Assembly: GCA_964514175.1 (NCBI GenBank)
Contig: CAZEPQ010000004.1
Coordinates: 1 to 37,816 of the forward strand
From: HGM13006 sp964514175
Lineage (GTDB): Bacteria; Bacillota; Clostridia; Oscillospirales; Oscillospiraceae
Direction: 5' to 3'
DNA: 37,816 nucleotides
The notes beneath the pieces were generated by a model. That model was not told the DNA's origin. It did no database searches and worked only from the letters and a program-made list of their open reading frames with translations. This document shows, piece after piece, positions 15,039-23,662 of the stretch (positions are counted from its first letter, which is position 1; every line of letters starts with the position of its first letter). The position numbers were made by a program, and so were the translations under genes.

Positions 15039-16769
15039 ATGTTTTGTTTAAACTGTGGGAATCAGCTTCCTGAACATGCACGTTTTTGCAGCAAATGTGG
15101 TCAACCCGTCGAAGCAGACACTTCACCACCTGAGACTTCAAGCAATAATATTACACCACCCCTGGAAACCGTCCTTTTTCAAAGGCCTCCTGTTGTACCT
15201 CCAGAACCTCCAGCAGAAAGCCCTTCCGAAAAGCCCCAGAAGAATAAAAAGAAAAACCGCGTCAAAATGGCGGTCATTCTAATCATCGTTTTGGCAATTC
15301 TTATCACTGTTTCTATTCTCTTTTTCACATTTCAAAATAGAACGAAATTGGTGAACAATTTTATTACAGCGGCAACGGACGGCAACATTACGGAGGCAAT
15401 CAGTATCTATGATGAAAGTATCAACGATATAGGATTGACCGAGGCTGCATCCGACACATTACAAAAGGCCTTAACCCATGCGATTGCGCAGTTTGAAGCT
15501 GGCGAAACAGAATATACCGATGCATTGAGAACCGCACAGAGCATTGAACAAATTAGTATTGCCCGTAGCGTGTTACAGACGGACCAGTTTGAAGAGATAT
15601 ACGAACGGCTGGAACTCCTAGGAGCTTCCAGAGTCGCCTACGCCACCGGCCAGACATATCAGGAAGACGAAAAGTATCCTGAGGCAATCGCACAATTTTC
15701 TGCCGTAAGCGTGGATGATACCTTTTATTACGAGGATGCTCAGGCAAGGATTGCCGCGTGCCAGACTACTTACAAAGAATTGATACTTCAAGAAGCAAAT
15801 GCTTACATATCTAACGAACAATATTCGGATGCCATGCATCTTCTGGATGACGCTTTAGAGGTACTCCCCAACGACACTGCTCTTTCCGCACTTCGAGACA
15901 CCTCCTATAACAATGCCTCAGAGAACGCGATTATAACGGCACTTTCCAAAGCCGAGGCGCAGGCAAATGAAGGGGATTATGCGGGTGCAATTAAAACGAT
16001 CAATTCCTCGCTTGTATTACACAACGATGATCGTTTAGAAACAGCCCTTTCATCCTATCAAGTCCGGTACACCCTGTTTACCGCAGAAGCATACATCGCA
16101 AACAATGACTATCCAGGAGCTATTTTCACACTCTCTGACGGTTTGGAAGCCAACCCCGAAAGTGAAGAATTGATATTGGCCTATTCTAATTATTGCTACA
16201 GTTATGTGACGATGGTAATTGCCGAAGCAGATACGTACATAGCTGAACTTGATTATGACAGTGCAATTTCTGTTGTGCGTCAGGCCCTTGAAACATTCCC
16301 AGCGGATGAGATGCTGACAAAGAAGCTGGAAGATTTGACTGCAAGTAAGCCCGTGTCCCTTTCTTCTCTTGATGAACTTAATTCAGCTTACTGGGAGTGG
16401 AATAGTGGTACTGCTGAAGATCCCTACGGAAATGATTTTTCTGATTGTAGCAACTATGTGACATTCCATAATTCAACATCAAATGAGAGATATATTGAGT
16501 ATAGGGTATATGGTGAATATGACACATTAACTGGAACCATAGCACCGCACGCAGATATTGGGGAAACCTTGACGTGTTCAGTCCAGATTTATGCTGACGA
16601 TGTGTTGGTGTACAATGCACCAATGGTACACCAAAAAACAGATGCTTTTGATTTTTCTGTTGATATAACTGGTGCTGAATATATCAAAATTATCGTAAGA
16701 ACAAGTGATATGACTTTCGGATTTACAACATATCGGCTTATTCTTGCGGATGTAAAACTTTGGCCATAA
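15039..16769 (+). CDS. Zinc-ribbon, single-pass membrane protein with TPR-like repeats and a C-terminal beta domain
   Basis: A 576-residue protein. Residues 1-22 are a four-cysteine zinc ribbon (C3, C6, C17, C20), followed by a Pro-rich linker, a basic stretch and one membrane segment (about 76-98). The extracellular part is acidic and helical with TPR-like units (for example EEKYPEAIAQF, NEQYSDAMHLLDDALEVLPND, LDYDSAISVVRQALETFPAD) to about 450. The last 110 residues look like an NPCBM-type galactose-binding fold (VTFHN, IYADDVLVYN, ISVDITGAEYIKI-like spacing). The cytosolic ribbon with an outside repeat domain suggests a surface or sensing role, but the function is unknown. AGGAGG lies upstream of this ATG. 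Base use is A+T-richer than in the aro operon. Confidence 0.82.
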   Translation: MFCLNCGNQLPEHARFCSKCGQPVEADTSPPETSSNNITPPLETVLFQRPPVVPPEPPAESPSEKPQKNKKKNRVKMAVILIIVLAILITVSILFFTFQNRTKLVNNFITAATDGNITEAISIYDESINDIGLTEAASDTLQKALTHAIAQFEAGETEYTDALRTAQSIEQISIARSVLQTDQFEEIYERLELLGASRVAYATGQTYQEDEKYPEAIAQFSAVSVDDTFYYEDAQARIAACQTTYKELILQEANAYISNEQYSDAMHLLDDALEVLPNDTALSALRDTSYNNASENAIITALSKAEAQANEGDYAGAIKTINSSLVLHNDDRLETALSSYQVRYTLFTAEAYIANNDYPGAIFTLSDGLEANPESEELILAYSNYCYSYVTMVIAEADTYIAELDYDSAISVVRQALETFPADEMLTKKLEDLTASKPVSLSSLDELNSAYWEWNSGTAEDPYGNDFSDCSNYVTFHNSTSNERYIEYRVYGEYDTLTGTIAPHADIGETLTCSVQIYADDVLVYNAPMVHQKTDAFDFSVDITGAEYIKIIVRTSDMTFGFTTYRLILADVKLWP

Positions 16770-16791
16770 TAAAAAGGGAGGACGAATTTTC

Positions 16792-16974
16792 ATGAAACTT
16801 AAACTATTTGCATTGGCAATAATGATTATCTGCATGCTATCCCTCTTTGCGGGTTGCGGCAAAGAATGTTCCAACGGCTGCGGCGCATCTGCCGATCCTG
16901 ACTGTATGGCAGAGATGTGTGACAATTGCTGTGATTATTGGATGGGGCTGAATGGTTGCTATGCAAACCACTAA
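16792..16974 (+). CDS. Tiny cysteine-rich lipoprotein (60 aa)
   Basis: Residues 1-22 are a lipoprotein signal ending in the lipobox LFAGC, with C22 as the lipidated cysteine. The mature part is only 38 residues and holds seven further cysteines (26, 30, 38, 43, 46, 47, 56) including a vicinal pair, which suggests disulfides or metal binding. It belongs to no family I recognise. GGGAGG precedes the ATG, and it sits 22 bases after the zinc-ribbon/TPR gene and 29 before the next lipoprotein gene, so the three form one operon. Confidence 0.75.
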   Translation: MKLKLFALAIMIICMLSLFAGCGKECSNGCGASADPDCMAEMCDNCCDYWMGLNGCYANH

Positions 16975-17003
16975 TCATCTATTCAACAGAAAGGATGTAT
17001 GAA

Positions 17004-18431
17004 ATGAAAAAAATACTGTCAGCTATACTGATATGTTGTCTATTATTGGCTACACTATGCGCTTGTAATAGTGAGAATCAAGAATCTAATAACACTATTA
17101 GTAATGAGGAAACTGCGATGCTTACCAAGAGTTCCACCTCTGACTCATCTCAGCCTCAGGATACTTCTATAACCTCATCCCCCATTGTCGCTCCATCACA
17201 AACACCAGAACCCATAGTTGAAACCAGCCCAACTACTGTTACAGTATCTTTAGAGGATGCAACAAACTTTTCTGACGGAATCGCATGGGTAAGATTCTCG
17301 GCCCCCGATGCAGGATACTATTCCTGCGTAGGTCTGTTAACCACAACTGGTGAAGTGATCACATCACCAGAATTAGCGAACTGGGACAGGTTTGGTTCAG
17401 ACTTTTCGAACGGATACTCTTTTATCAACTCTGACGATGGAAAATTTGTAATTGTTGATGAGAATGGAAGTTTTGCAGTACAAAGTCCGGAAGATGGTAC
17501 TTATAAGATTATCACCGGAGGAGACGGTGTATATCTTGTTTATCAGGAAGTGAAAAATTATGACACAAATGAAGAACGATACGGGTTCATTGATACAAGC
17601 GGTACTTGGATAGAATCCCCTGTTGTAGACCACCCGCTTTACTACGATACCCACAATAGTAACTCGTTAGCCCACTACTCCTATCGAGGAGAAAATGTTT
17701 TTCTTTCCTATTGGACAGCACGGCCCGATATTTTTACTATCTACAACGCAACCACAGGTGAATCTAAGCAGTGGGAAGTCGATGCAGATCATATATACTA
17801 TGGGGATAGAAATGAGCGGATGTTTACCTTTGGAAATGGAGTTATGTTAATGAGATATGACAATTCACTTGAAACGATTTCCTTTGATAACTCAACTTCG
17901 GATATTTTGTTGGATATACCTGTAGCTGCGGATGGTGCATCAGTGATTTATAATAACGGAATTTTCTTTACAGGGCTGCAAAACTTTACATCAACATTTG
18001 TAATTACCAATGGTGCCTTTTACAATTTAACCGGTGAAAAGGTTCTTGATTTTTCGGAACATACCGCTGTGATGTCGAATTCTGAAGGATTCTTTGAATT
18101 TGATAATGGCGTTGCCGCAGTTAAGTTAATGGGCGCAGATAAAGAAATTTACGTATGTCATGTTGATATTTCTGGAAATCTTCTATATGATCCCGTAAAG
18201 GTACAGGATTATTCAAATTCTGATGGTCACGGATTTGGATCCTCGACAGCAATTTATGTTCAAATCAGTCCCTCTGAATATGTCATTTTAAAAAGCGATG
18301 GTACGACCATACCGTGCGATGCATTGGATTTAAATGCTGCATTTTACGATGGACTTGCCTGGAGTGATTCAGAACAATGTTTTATCAATACAGACGGGCA
18401 AAAACTATGCACTTTTCTTACCGAACCATAA
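17004..18431 (+). CDS. WG-repeat-like lipoprotein
   Basis: A 475-residue lipoprotein with a signal ending near C21 (TLCAC), a low-complexity Ser/Thr/Pro linker (about 25-75) and a beta-rich domain with spaced units such as FSDGIAWVRF, GYSFINSDDGKFVIVDENG, RYGFIDTSGTW, FDNGVAAVKL and FYDGLAWSDSEQCFINTDG. These resemble WG (KWG) repeats, which form extracellular beta-propeller-like surfaces with unknown ligands. The start is at 17004, where AAAGGATG is correctly spaced; the upstream frame from 16938 overlaps the preceding gene and has no site. It is the third gene of the XRE-divergent block. Confidence 0.75.
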   Translation: MKKILSAILICCLLLATLCACNSENQESNNTISNEETAMLTKSSTSDSSQPQDTSITSSPIVAPSQTPEPIVETSPTTVTVSLEDATNFSDGIAWVRFSAPDAGYYSCVGLLTTTGEVITSPELANWDRFGSDFSNGYSFINSDDGKFVIVDENGSFAVQSPEDGTYKIITGGDGVYLVYQEVKNYDTNEERYGFIDTSGTWIESPVVDHPLYYDTHNSNSLAHYSYRGENVFLSYWTARPDIFTIYNATTGESKQWEVDADHIYYGDRNERMFTFGNGVMLMRYDNSLETISFDNSTSDILLDIPVAADGASVIYNNGIFFTGLQNFTSTFVITNGAFYNLTGEKVLDFSEHTAVMSNSEGFFEFDNGVAAVKLMGADKEIYVCHVDISGNLLYDPVKVQDYSNSDGHGFGSSTAIYVQISPSEYVILKSDGTTIPCDALDLNAAFYDGLAWSDSEQCFINTDGQKLCTFLTEP

Positions 18432-18443
18432 TAGCGTCACACA

Positions 18444-18468
18444 AGCCCTCTCCAAAACGGAGAGGGCT
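18444..18468. terminator. Hairpin between convergent genes
   Basis: AGCCCTCTCC (18444-18453) pairs perfectly with 18459-18468 across a 5-base loop, 10 bp. It lies between the WG-repeat lipoprotein and the convergent M18 peptidase, so it probably ends both transcripts, although T runs are poor on both sides. Confidence 0.65.
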
Positions 18469-18480
18469 CGTATTTCTCGT

Positions 18481-19773
18481 TTACAGTTCCACCGCAAACT
18501 TCCCTACGCCGGTTTCGGTGATCTTGGCAGCGAAGAAATGTTTCATAGCGGTGATCAGATAATCCGTATCCGCAGCGCCCGCGGTCTCGCAGGCGGAGTG
18601 CATTGCAAGCTGTGCAAGACCCACATCCACCGTATACAGGGGCACCTGGGTCACAGACAGCTCGCCCAGGGTACTGCCGCCCCGGATATCCGGGTGATTG
18701 AAAAAGTGCTGCACCGGCACGCCGATCTTCCCCAGCATCTGCCGCAGCAGGGCATCGGAGATGCCGGAGGTAGCGTAGCCCGCACCGTATTTAATGACCA
18801 CGCCGTCACCCATTTTGGGACGGCCGGAGTGGGAGGCCTTTTCGGGATGGTTGGGATGGACGCCGTGGGCATTGTCCGCAGAAACCATCATGGAATGGGC
18901 AATGACCCGCTGATATTCCATTTCTCCCAAGCCAGAAGATATGCAGATGCGCCGCAGCACGTCCTTCAGGAAGGTGGACATGGCGCCCTGACGGGTGCGG
19001 CTGCCCACTTCCTCGCTGTCAAACAAGGAAAGCACCGGCACCGCTTTGGGCTCCTTCATTCTCAGGAAGCCCTGAAGCAGAGCATAGGCACACATCAAAT
19101 CGTCCAGTCTGGGGCAAAGGATCAGTTCATCCTCAGGCCCGATGCAGGTGCCCTTGTCCCGGGCATACAGGAACAGGTCGTGGGAAAGCACCTTTTCCGG
19201 CTCCACCTCGGCTTCCTTGGCGATCATGGCACCGAAGTCGAGCTGTCCCTTACCCAGCAGGGGCATCAGGTCCATCTGGACGGAGAGCTTTTTGCCGTCG
19301 TTGATGCTCCGATCCATATGGATGGCCACATTGGGAATCACCATCAGATCCCGGTCCAGGTTGATGAGGCGGCCTTCCACCCCATCTTCCGTCTCCACCA
19401 TGACACGGCCTGCCACAGAAAGAGGACGATCCATCCAGGTGGAGAAGATCATTCCGCCGTATTTATTCACGTCCAGCTTGGTGTAGCCCTCCACCACCAG
19501 CTCCGGGTTTTCCTTCACACGGAAGCTGGGGGAATCGGTATGCGCCGCCGCCACCATGAACCCGGTGACCTGCTCCGGCATCCGGAAGGCCAAAAGGCTG
19601 GAATTATTCCGGGTCAAAAAATATCCCTCTCCGGGCACCAGATTCCAGTCATCCCCCTCCATCAGTCTGTGATAGCCTGCCTCCTGCAGCGCATTGGCCG
19701 CATTGACGGTGGCGTGGTAGCAGGTGGGGCTTTTTTCTATAAAGTCAAACAAACCACGAATGGTCTCATTCAT
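18481..19773 (-). CDS. M18-family aminopeptidase (aspartyl aminopeptidase type)
   Basis: A 430-residue cytosolic metallopeptidase that removes N-terminal, often acidic, residues from peptides. Metal-site motifs of the M18 family are present: AAHTDSP (H78), PRLDDL (D224), DSEEVGS (E254/E255) and SADNAH (D300). Length is normal for bacterial M18. It follows pepF by 24 bases on the same strand, and the pair would degrade oligopeptides stepwise: endopeptidase first, then aminopeptidase. The ribosome site (AGAAAGAGATG) is modest. Confidence 0.92.
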   Translation of the reverse strand: MNETIRGLFDFIEKSPTCYHATVNAANALQEAGYHRLMEGDDWNLVPGEGYFLTRNNSSLLAFRMPEQVTGFMVAAAHTDSPSFRVKENPELVVEGYTKLDVNKYGGMIFSTWMDRPLSVAGRVMVETEDGVEGRLINLDRDLMVIPNVAIHMDRSINDGKKLSVQMDLMPLLGKGQLDFGAMIAKEAEVEPEKVLSHDLFLYARDKGTCIGPEDELILCPRLDDLMCAYALLQGFLRMKEPKAVPVLSLFDSEEVGSRTRQGAMSTFLKDVLRRICISSGLGEMEYQRVIAHSMMVSADNAHGVHPNHPEKASHSGRPKMGDGVVIKYGAGYATSGISDALLRQMLGKIGVPVQHFFNHPDIRGGSTLGELSVTQVPLYTVDVGLAQLAMHSACETAGAADTDYLITAMKHFFAAKITETGVGKFAVEL

Positions 19774-19797
19774 ATCATTTCATCTCTTTCTAAGGTT

Positions 19798-21585
19798 TTA
19801 AAGGGTCTCCAGAAGCTCTGTCAGTTCGATAAGGGTCTCGTCAAAGACTTTCAGGGCCCGGGCGACCACATGGGGCTTTGTCAGGTCAACCCCCGCAATT
19901 TTCAGTTCCTCCAAGGGATAGTCGCTGCCGCCAGTGGTCAGGAACTTGAGATAGTTGGAGGGATCCCCAGTGGACAGAATGCTGTCCGCAATGGCCACGG
20001 CAGAGCAAAAGCCCGTTGCGTACTGATAGACATAGTAGGCACTGTAGAAATGGGGGATTCTGGCCCATTCCACATCCATCAGTTCATCCACCACAGCGCC
20101 CTTATAATAAAGCTCGTTGAGCTCGTGGTAGTTCTGAGAAAGCACCTCCGCCGTAAGGGGCTGGCCTGCGGCGTACATATCGTGTACATCCCGCTCGAAC
20201 TCGGCAAACAAGGTCTGACGGAATACGGTGGTGCGGAAGCTCTCCAGCAGGTGGTTGAGCAGGAACGCCCGCCGCTTCTTGTCCGTCTCTGTAGAAAGCA
20301 GATACTTGGTCAGCAGCACCTCGTTGACGGTGGAAGCCACCTCTGCCACCAGAAGCTGATAGTCGTGGTTGGCAAAGGAATTCTTCTCCGAGGACAGGTA
20401 GGAATGCATGGCGTGTCCAAGCTCATGGGCCATGGTGAAGGCGTCCTCCAAAGAATTGGTGAAGTTGAGCAATACATAGGGATGGACCCCATGCACGCCG
20501 CAGGAGAAGGCGCCGGTGGTCTTGCCCTTGTTTTCGTATACGTCCATCCACTGCTCGCCGTATGCCTTATCCAGAAGCTTTGCATAGTCTTCACCCAAGG
20601 GCGCCATAGCCTTTTTCACCAGCACCTTGCTCTCTTCAAAGGTCAGGCTGTAGTCCACATCCTCCACCATGGGGCAGTAGAGGTCGTACATATGCAGCTC
20701 GTCGAGACCCAGCACCTTCTTGCGGAGATTCAGATACCGCTCCATGGTGGGCAGACCTCCATGAATGGCCTCCACCAGAGAATCGTAGACGGAAATGGGC
20801 ACATTGCTGGCAAACAGACTCTTATGCAGAGGGGAATCATAGCCCCGGACCTTGGCATAGTAGTCATCCAGCTTCACAGCGCCGGAATACATGGCGTTGA
20901 GGGTGTTGATATAGCGCTTAAACTCCCCGTGATAGGTCTCAAAGGCCCGCTGCCGGATCTGGGGATTCTTGCTCTCCCGGTAGAGGCCGTAGGTGCCGTG
21001 GCTCAGGGGCAGCATCTCGCCGTTTTCTCCCTCAAAGTCCGGGAAGGTCATATCCACGCTCTCCAGCATGGTAAAGGCGTTCTCCGGGGTACCAGCCGCA
21101 TCGGCAAGCTGGGAGAGCATCTTTTCCTGGGCCTCCGGCAGAGTGTGGGCCCGTGCCCGGGCGGTATCCTCCAAAATGTGGCGATACTCCACCAGCATGG
21201 GATCCTCCATCCATTCATTCAGGGTTTCCTGAGGAATGCTCAGGATTTCCGGGTCCATAAAGCTCAGAGCAGTGGACAGCTCCACATAAAGATTGGTTGC
21301 CCGGCCTTCCAGCTTCTGTGCCTCCGGGTCGCCGTTGTCGCCGCTCTTATACAGCATGGCGTAGATATAGAGCAGGCTCACAGGCTCGATGACGGCATAG
21401 ATTTTATCCAGGCCCTCCTTCAGCGCCTCCTTGGAGGTCTTCAGCGTTCCGGGCAGGGTTTCCAGCGTTTTGACCGCTTCCTGAGCCTCTGTATAAGCCT
21501 GATCCCAGGCTGCCTTATCGGGGAAAATATCAGAAAGTTTCCACTGAAACTTGGGATCCATTTCATTTCTGTTTTTCAGTGCCAT
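19798..21585 (-). CDS. pepF: Oligoendopeptidase F (M3B)
   Basis: A 595-residue cytosolic zinc endopeptidase acting on oligopeptides. The zinc-binding HELGH is at 387-391 in FTMAHELGHAMHSYLS, followed by the downstream glutamate-containing helix (LVAEVASTVNEVLL). The N-terminal domain begins WKLSDIFPDKAAW, typical for PepF. GAAAGGAAG lies upstream of the ATG. It is first in a two-gene operon with the M18 aminopeptidase and has its own promoter at 21624-21652. Confidence 0.95.
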   Translation of the reverse strand: MALKNRNEMDPKFQWKLSDIFPDKAAWDQAYTEAQEAVKTLETLPGTLKTSKEALKEGLDKIYAVIEPVSLLYIYAMLYKSGDNGDPEAQKLEGRATNLYVELSTALSFMDPEILSIPQETLNEWMEDPMLVEYRHILEDTARARAHTLPEAQEKMLSQLADAAGTPENAFTMLESVDMTFPDFEGENGEMLPLSHGTYGLYRESKNPQIRQRAFETYHGEFKRYINTLNAMYSGAVKLDDYYAKVRGYDSPLHKSLFASNVPISVYDSLVEAIHGGLPTMERYLNLRKKVLGLDELHMYDLYCPMVEDVDYSLTFEESKVLVKKAMAPLGEDYAKLLDKAYGEQWMDVYENKGKTTGAFSCGVHGVHPYVLLNFTNSLEDAFTMAHELGHAMHSYLSSEKNSFANHDYQLLVAEVASTVNEVLLTKYLLSTETDKKRRAFLLNHLLESFRTTVFRQTLFAEFERDVHDMYAAGQPLTAEVLSQNYHELNELYYKGAVVDELMDVEWARIPHFYSAYYVYQYATGFCSAVAIADSILSTGDPSNYLKFLTTGGSDYPLEELKIAGVDLTKPHVVARALKVFDETLIELTELLETL

Positions 21586-21623
21586 AGAAATTGCTTCCTT
21601 TCAAGGTTTTAAATGCTCCTAGT

Positions 21624-21652
21624 ATTGTACCACGTTTGAATGGTTTCCACAA
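21624..21652 (-). promoter_or_regulatory. Promoter of pepF and the M18 gene
   Basis: On the minus strand TTGTGG (21652-21647) and TACAAT (21629-21624) are 17 bases apart, with a TGG extension before the -10 box. Confidence 0.7.
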
Positions 21653-21728
21653 CCTTTTCGGCGGGTCTGTTTTCTCTAACTGGTGTCCCCATTTCAGAAT
21701 TTGATATCCCACGCTGAAAGAATGATAC

Positions 21729-21757
21729 TTGCAATTCATAGCATTATATCGTATGCT
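21729..21757 (+). promoter_or_regulatory. Candidate promoter with inverted repeat for the beta-helix protein
   Basis: TTGCAA (21729-21734) and TATGCT (21752-21757) are 17 bases apart. An inverted repeat TAGCAT (21739-21744) with ATGCTA (21753-21758), 8 bases between arms, overlaps the -10 box and could be an operator. An alternative promoter is TTGATA with GATACT just upstream. Confidence 0.5.
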
Positions 21758-21792
21758 AAAAGCAGTTTTTGGATACGAAGGAGGTATCTTCT

Positions 21793-23601
21793 ATGAAAAC
21801 ATTCAAGAAAGTCGAGGGCCAGTGGATCGTACCTGAATCCATGGAGCTTTTCGGCCTTATCATTACTCCCGGCGCTGAATTGCTCCCTCCTGAGGGCAAG
21901 ACCCTGGTTATGACCATCAATGGTGAGAGCGTCAAGCCCGTCCCCGGCAACTACGAGGGCGACATCATTCTGGAGGTCCTGGACCCCATTCCCCACAACC
22001 AGTATAAATTCCGTGCTGCCATCTATGCCGAAGGCGGCGCTGTCATCGAAGAGAAGTCTGCCCTGTCCGCTGTCACCGACGGCGAGATCAAGGACGGCGA
22101 ATGCCTGGATGTTTCCATCGTCTCCCGTGACGAGTGCTTCAACGGCATTGCAGTGGGCGGCAAGGGTCCCTATACCATCTCCGGCGCAGACATTTCCCTC
22201 ACCGGCAATGGTGAAAACGACTTTATCGGCTACGGCGCAGGCATTATGTCCGACGACCAGGCCATTCTGACTGTGGAAGATTCCTATATCTCCACCAAGG
22301 GTGCTGCCCGCGGCGCTATGTTTGCCGGCGGCAACTCCAAGCTCTATGTAAAGAACTGCGAGATCTCCGCTGAGGACGGCGTACTGCCCTACGACTATGA
22401 AGACAACGTCATGCCCGGTAATATGCGCCGTGTGCCTTGGATGCTGGGTCTTCGGGGCAACTGCCGTGCCACCAATCTGGCGGACTTCGCTGACGCATGG
22501 TACGAGGACTGCACCCTCACCGCCGAGGCCTGGGGCGTCATGTCCACCGACGGCGTTCAGCGCTGTCGTCTGAACCTGAAGAACTGCGATGTCGCCATCA
22601 CCGGCCCCAGCGGCTACGGCGCTTTCTCCATCGGCGACTGCATCGACACCTTCGAGGACTGCCGCATTGATGTGCCCGACTACGCTCTGATCATGGCCAA
22701 CGAAACTGCCTCCGGCACCTTCAAGAACACCAAGGTAGACGCAGGCCGCTTCGCCGTCATGTGCTTCCGCAACGAAGGCGGCAAGCTGGTCATCACTGAC
22801 GGCTCCGTGTTCAACACCGAAGAGACCACCGTGGTGGTCAAGGGCTGCGCTCCCATCATCGAGGCAGACAACTGCGTCCTGGCACCCCAGAACGGCATCA
22901 TCCTCCAGGTTATGAACTCCGACGACCCCGGCAACCCCGCCGGCTACTACATCGATCCCAAGGAAGACGATGTTTACGATCCCGCTCACGACAACAAGAC
23001 TGCCCGTGAGACCTACGACGTCATTGCCACCTTCAAGGACATGACCGTCAACGGCGACTTCTATAACGGCTCCACCGGCGTTAAGGGCGATACCGGCCCC
23101 AAGATGGTCATGGCGCCTCCTCCCGGCGCAGACGGCCCCGGTGGTCCTGGCGGTCCTGGTGGTCCTGGTGGCCCCGGTGGTCCTGGTGGTCCTGGTGGTC
23201 CTGGTGGTCCTGGTGGTCCTGGTGGTCCTGGCGGCCCCGGCAAGGGTCCCGGCGCAGCAGGCAACGGCTATGACGGCGTTCGCAACCTGTCCGTCACCTT
23301 TGACAATGCCATCGTCAATGGCATCATCTCCGCATCCAAGGCCATGCACCGCGTGGAGAAGGTCTGCAAGGAGAACTGCGAAGAGCTGGGCGAGGTCATC
23401 AACACCGCACAGCCCGTCGTCAACAACGGCGTCATCGTCACCCTGAAGAACGGCTCCGTCTGGAACGTGGCAGGCACCTCCTACCTCAGCTCCCTGACTG
23501 TGGAAGAGGGCTGCTCCGTAATTGGTACCCTCACCGTAGACGGCAAGGAGACCGAGATTCTTCCCGGCATTTACACCGGCGCTCTGGTGGTTTCCCTGTA
23601 A
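21793..23601 (+). CDS. Parallel beta-helix-like repeat protein with a Gly-Gly-Pro tract
   Basis: A 602-residue protein made of short beta-rich repeats (for example SKLYVKNCEISAEDG, WYEDCTLTAEAWG, RLNLKNCDVAITGPSG, TFEDCRIDVPDY, GTFKNTKVDAG), as in right-handed parallel beta-helix folds. Near residues 447-484 a run of Gly-Gly-Pro triplets encoded by 9-base repeats interrupts the helix, and the repeats then resume (LSVTFDNAIVNG, VIVTLKNGSVWNV). No signal peptide, membrane segment or anchor is visible, so a secretion route is unclear. Function is unknown; polysaccharide binding or adhesion would be guesses. The start at 21793 is fixed by AAGGAGG nine bases upstream. Codon use is strongly biased, suggesting high expression, and leaves the opposite strand open as well. 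Confidence 0.8.
   Translation: MKTFKKVEGQWIVPESMELFGLIITPGAELLPPEGKTLVMTINGESVKPVPGNYEGDIILEVLDPIPHNQYKFRAAIYAEGGAVIEEKSALSAVTDGEIKDGECLDVSIVSRDECFNGIAVGGKGPYTISGADISLTGNGENDFIGYGAGIMSDDQAILTVEDSYISTKGAARGAMFAGGNSKLYVKNCEISAEDGVLPYDYEDNVMPGNMRRVPWMLGLRGNCRATNLADFADAWYEDCTLTAEAWGVMSTDGVQRCRLNLKNCDVAITGPSGYGAFSIGDCIDTFEDCRIDVPDYALIMANETASGTFKNTKVDAGRFAVMCFRNEGGKLVITDGSVFNTEETTVVVKGCAPIIEADNCVLAPQNGIILQVMNSDDPGNPAGYYIDPKEDDVYDPAHDNKTARETYDVIATFKDMTVNGDFYNGSTGVKGDTGPKMVMAPPPGADGPGGPGGPGGPGGPGGPGGPGGPGGPGGPGGPGGPGKGPGAAGNGYDGVRNLSVTFDNAIVNGIISASKAMHRVEKVCKENCEELGEVINTAQPVVNNGVIVTLKNGSVWNVAGTSYLSSLTVEEGCSVIGTLTVDGKETEILPGIYTGALVVSL
23134..23243 (+). repeat. 9-base tandem repeat encoding Gly-Gly-Pro
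   Basis: About twelve near-identical copies of GGTGGTCCT (variants GGCGGTCCT and GGTGGCCCC) encode the Gly-Gly-Pro tract in the beta-helix protein. Such short perfect tandems change length by slippage, so copy number probably varies between strains. Confidence 0.92.
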
Positions 23602-23616
23602 TCTGAATATCAAAAA

Positions 23617-23644
23617 CCGCCGCTGTGGAAAATCACAGCGGCGG
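23617..23644. terminator. Bidirectional terminator
   Basis: CCGCCGCTGTG (23617-23627) pairs perfectly with CACAGCGGCGG (23634-23644). The plus strand continues into TTAATTTT and the minus strand into TTTTTG. It ends both the beta-helix gene and the infC operon. Confidence 0.92.
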
Positions 23645-23662
23645 CTTAATTTTGCTTTTAAA

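Noticed and set aside
18334..21612. 1092-codon plus-strand frame opposite pepF and the M18 gene
   Set aside because: The minus strand carries two clear peptidases with catalytic motifs; the plus frame is His-rich, has no ribosome site and has no recognisable domain.
21586..21792. Insertion sequence or transposon remnant near the convergent/divergent junctions
   Set aside because: No transposase fragment, terminal inverted repeats or target duplication is visible here or at the other block borders.
23134..23243. CRISPR-like or mobile repeat array
   Set aside because: The 9-base unit is uninterrupted, in frame and codes Gly-Gly-Pro; there are no spacers.
21736..23613. 625-codon open frame on the minus strand opposite the beta-helix gene
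   Set aside because: It mirrors the strongly biased codon use of the plus-strand gene, encodes low-complexity Gly/Val/Ala/His-rich sequence, has no ribosome site and lies opposite a well-supported gene.
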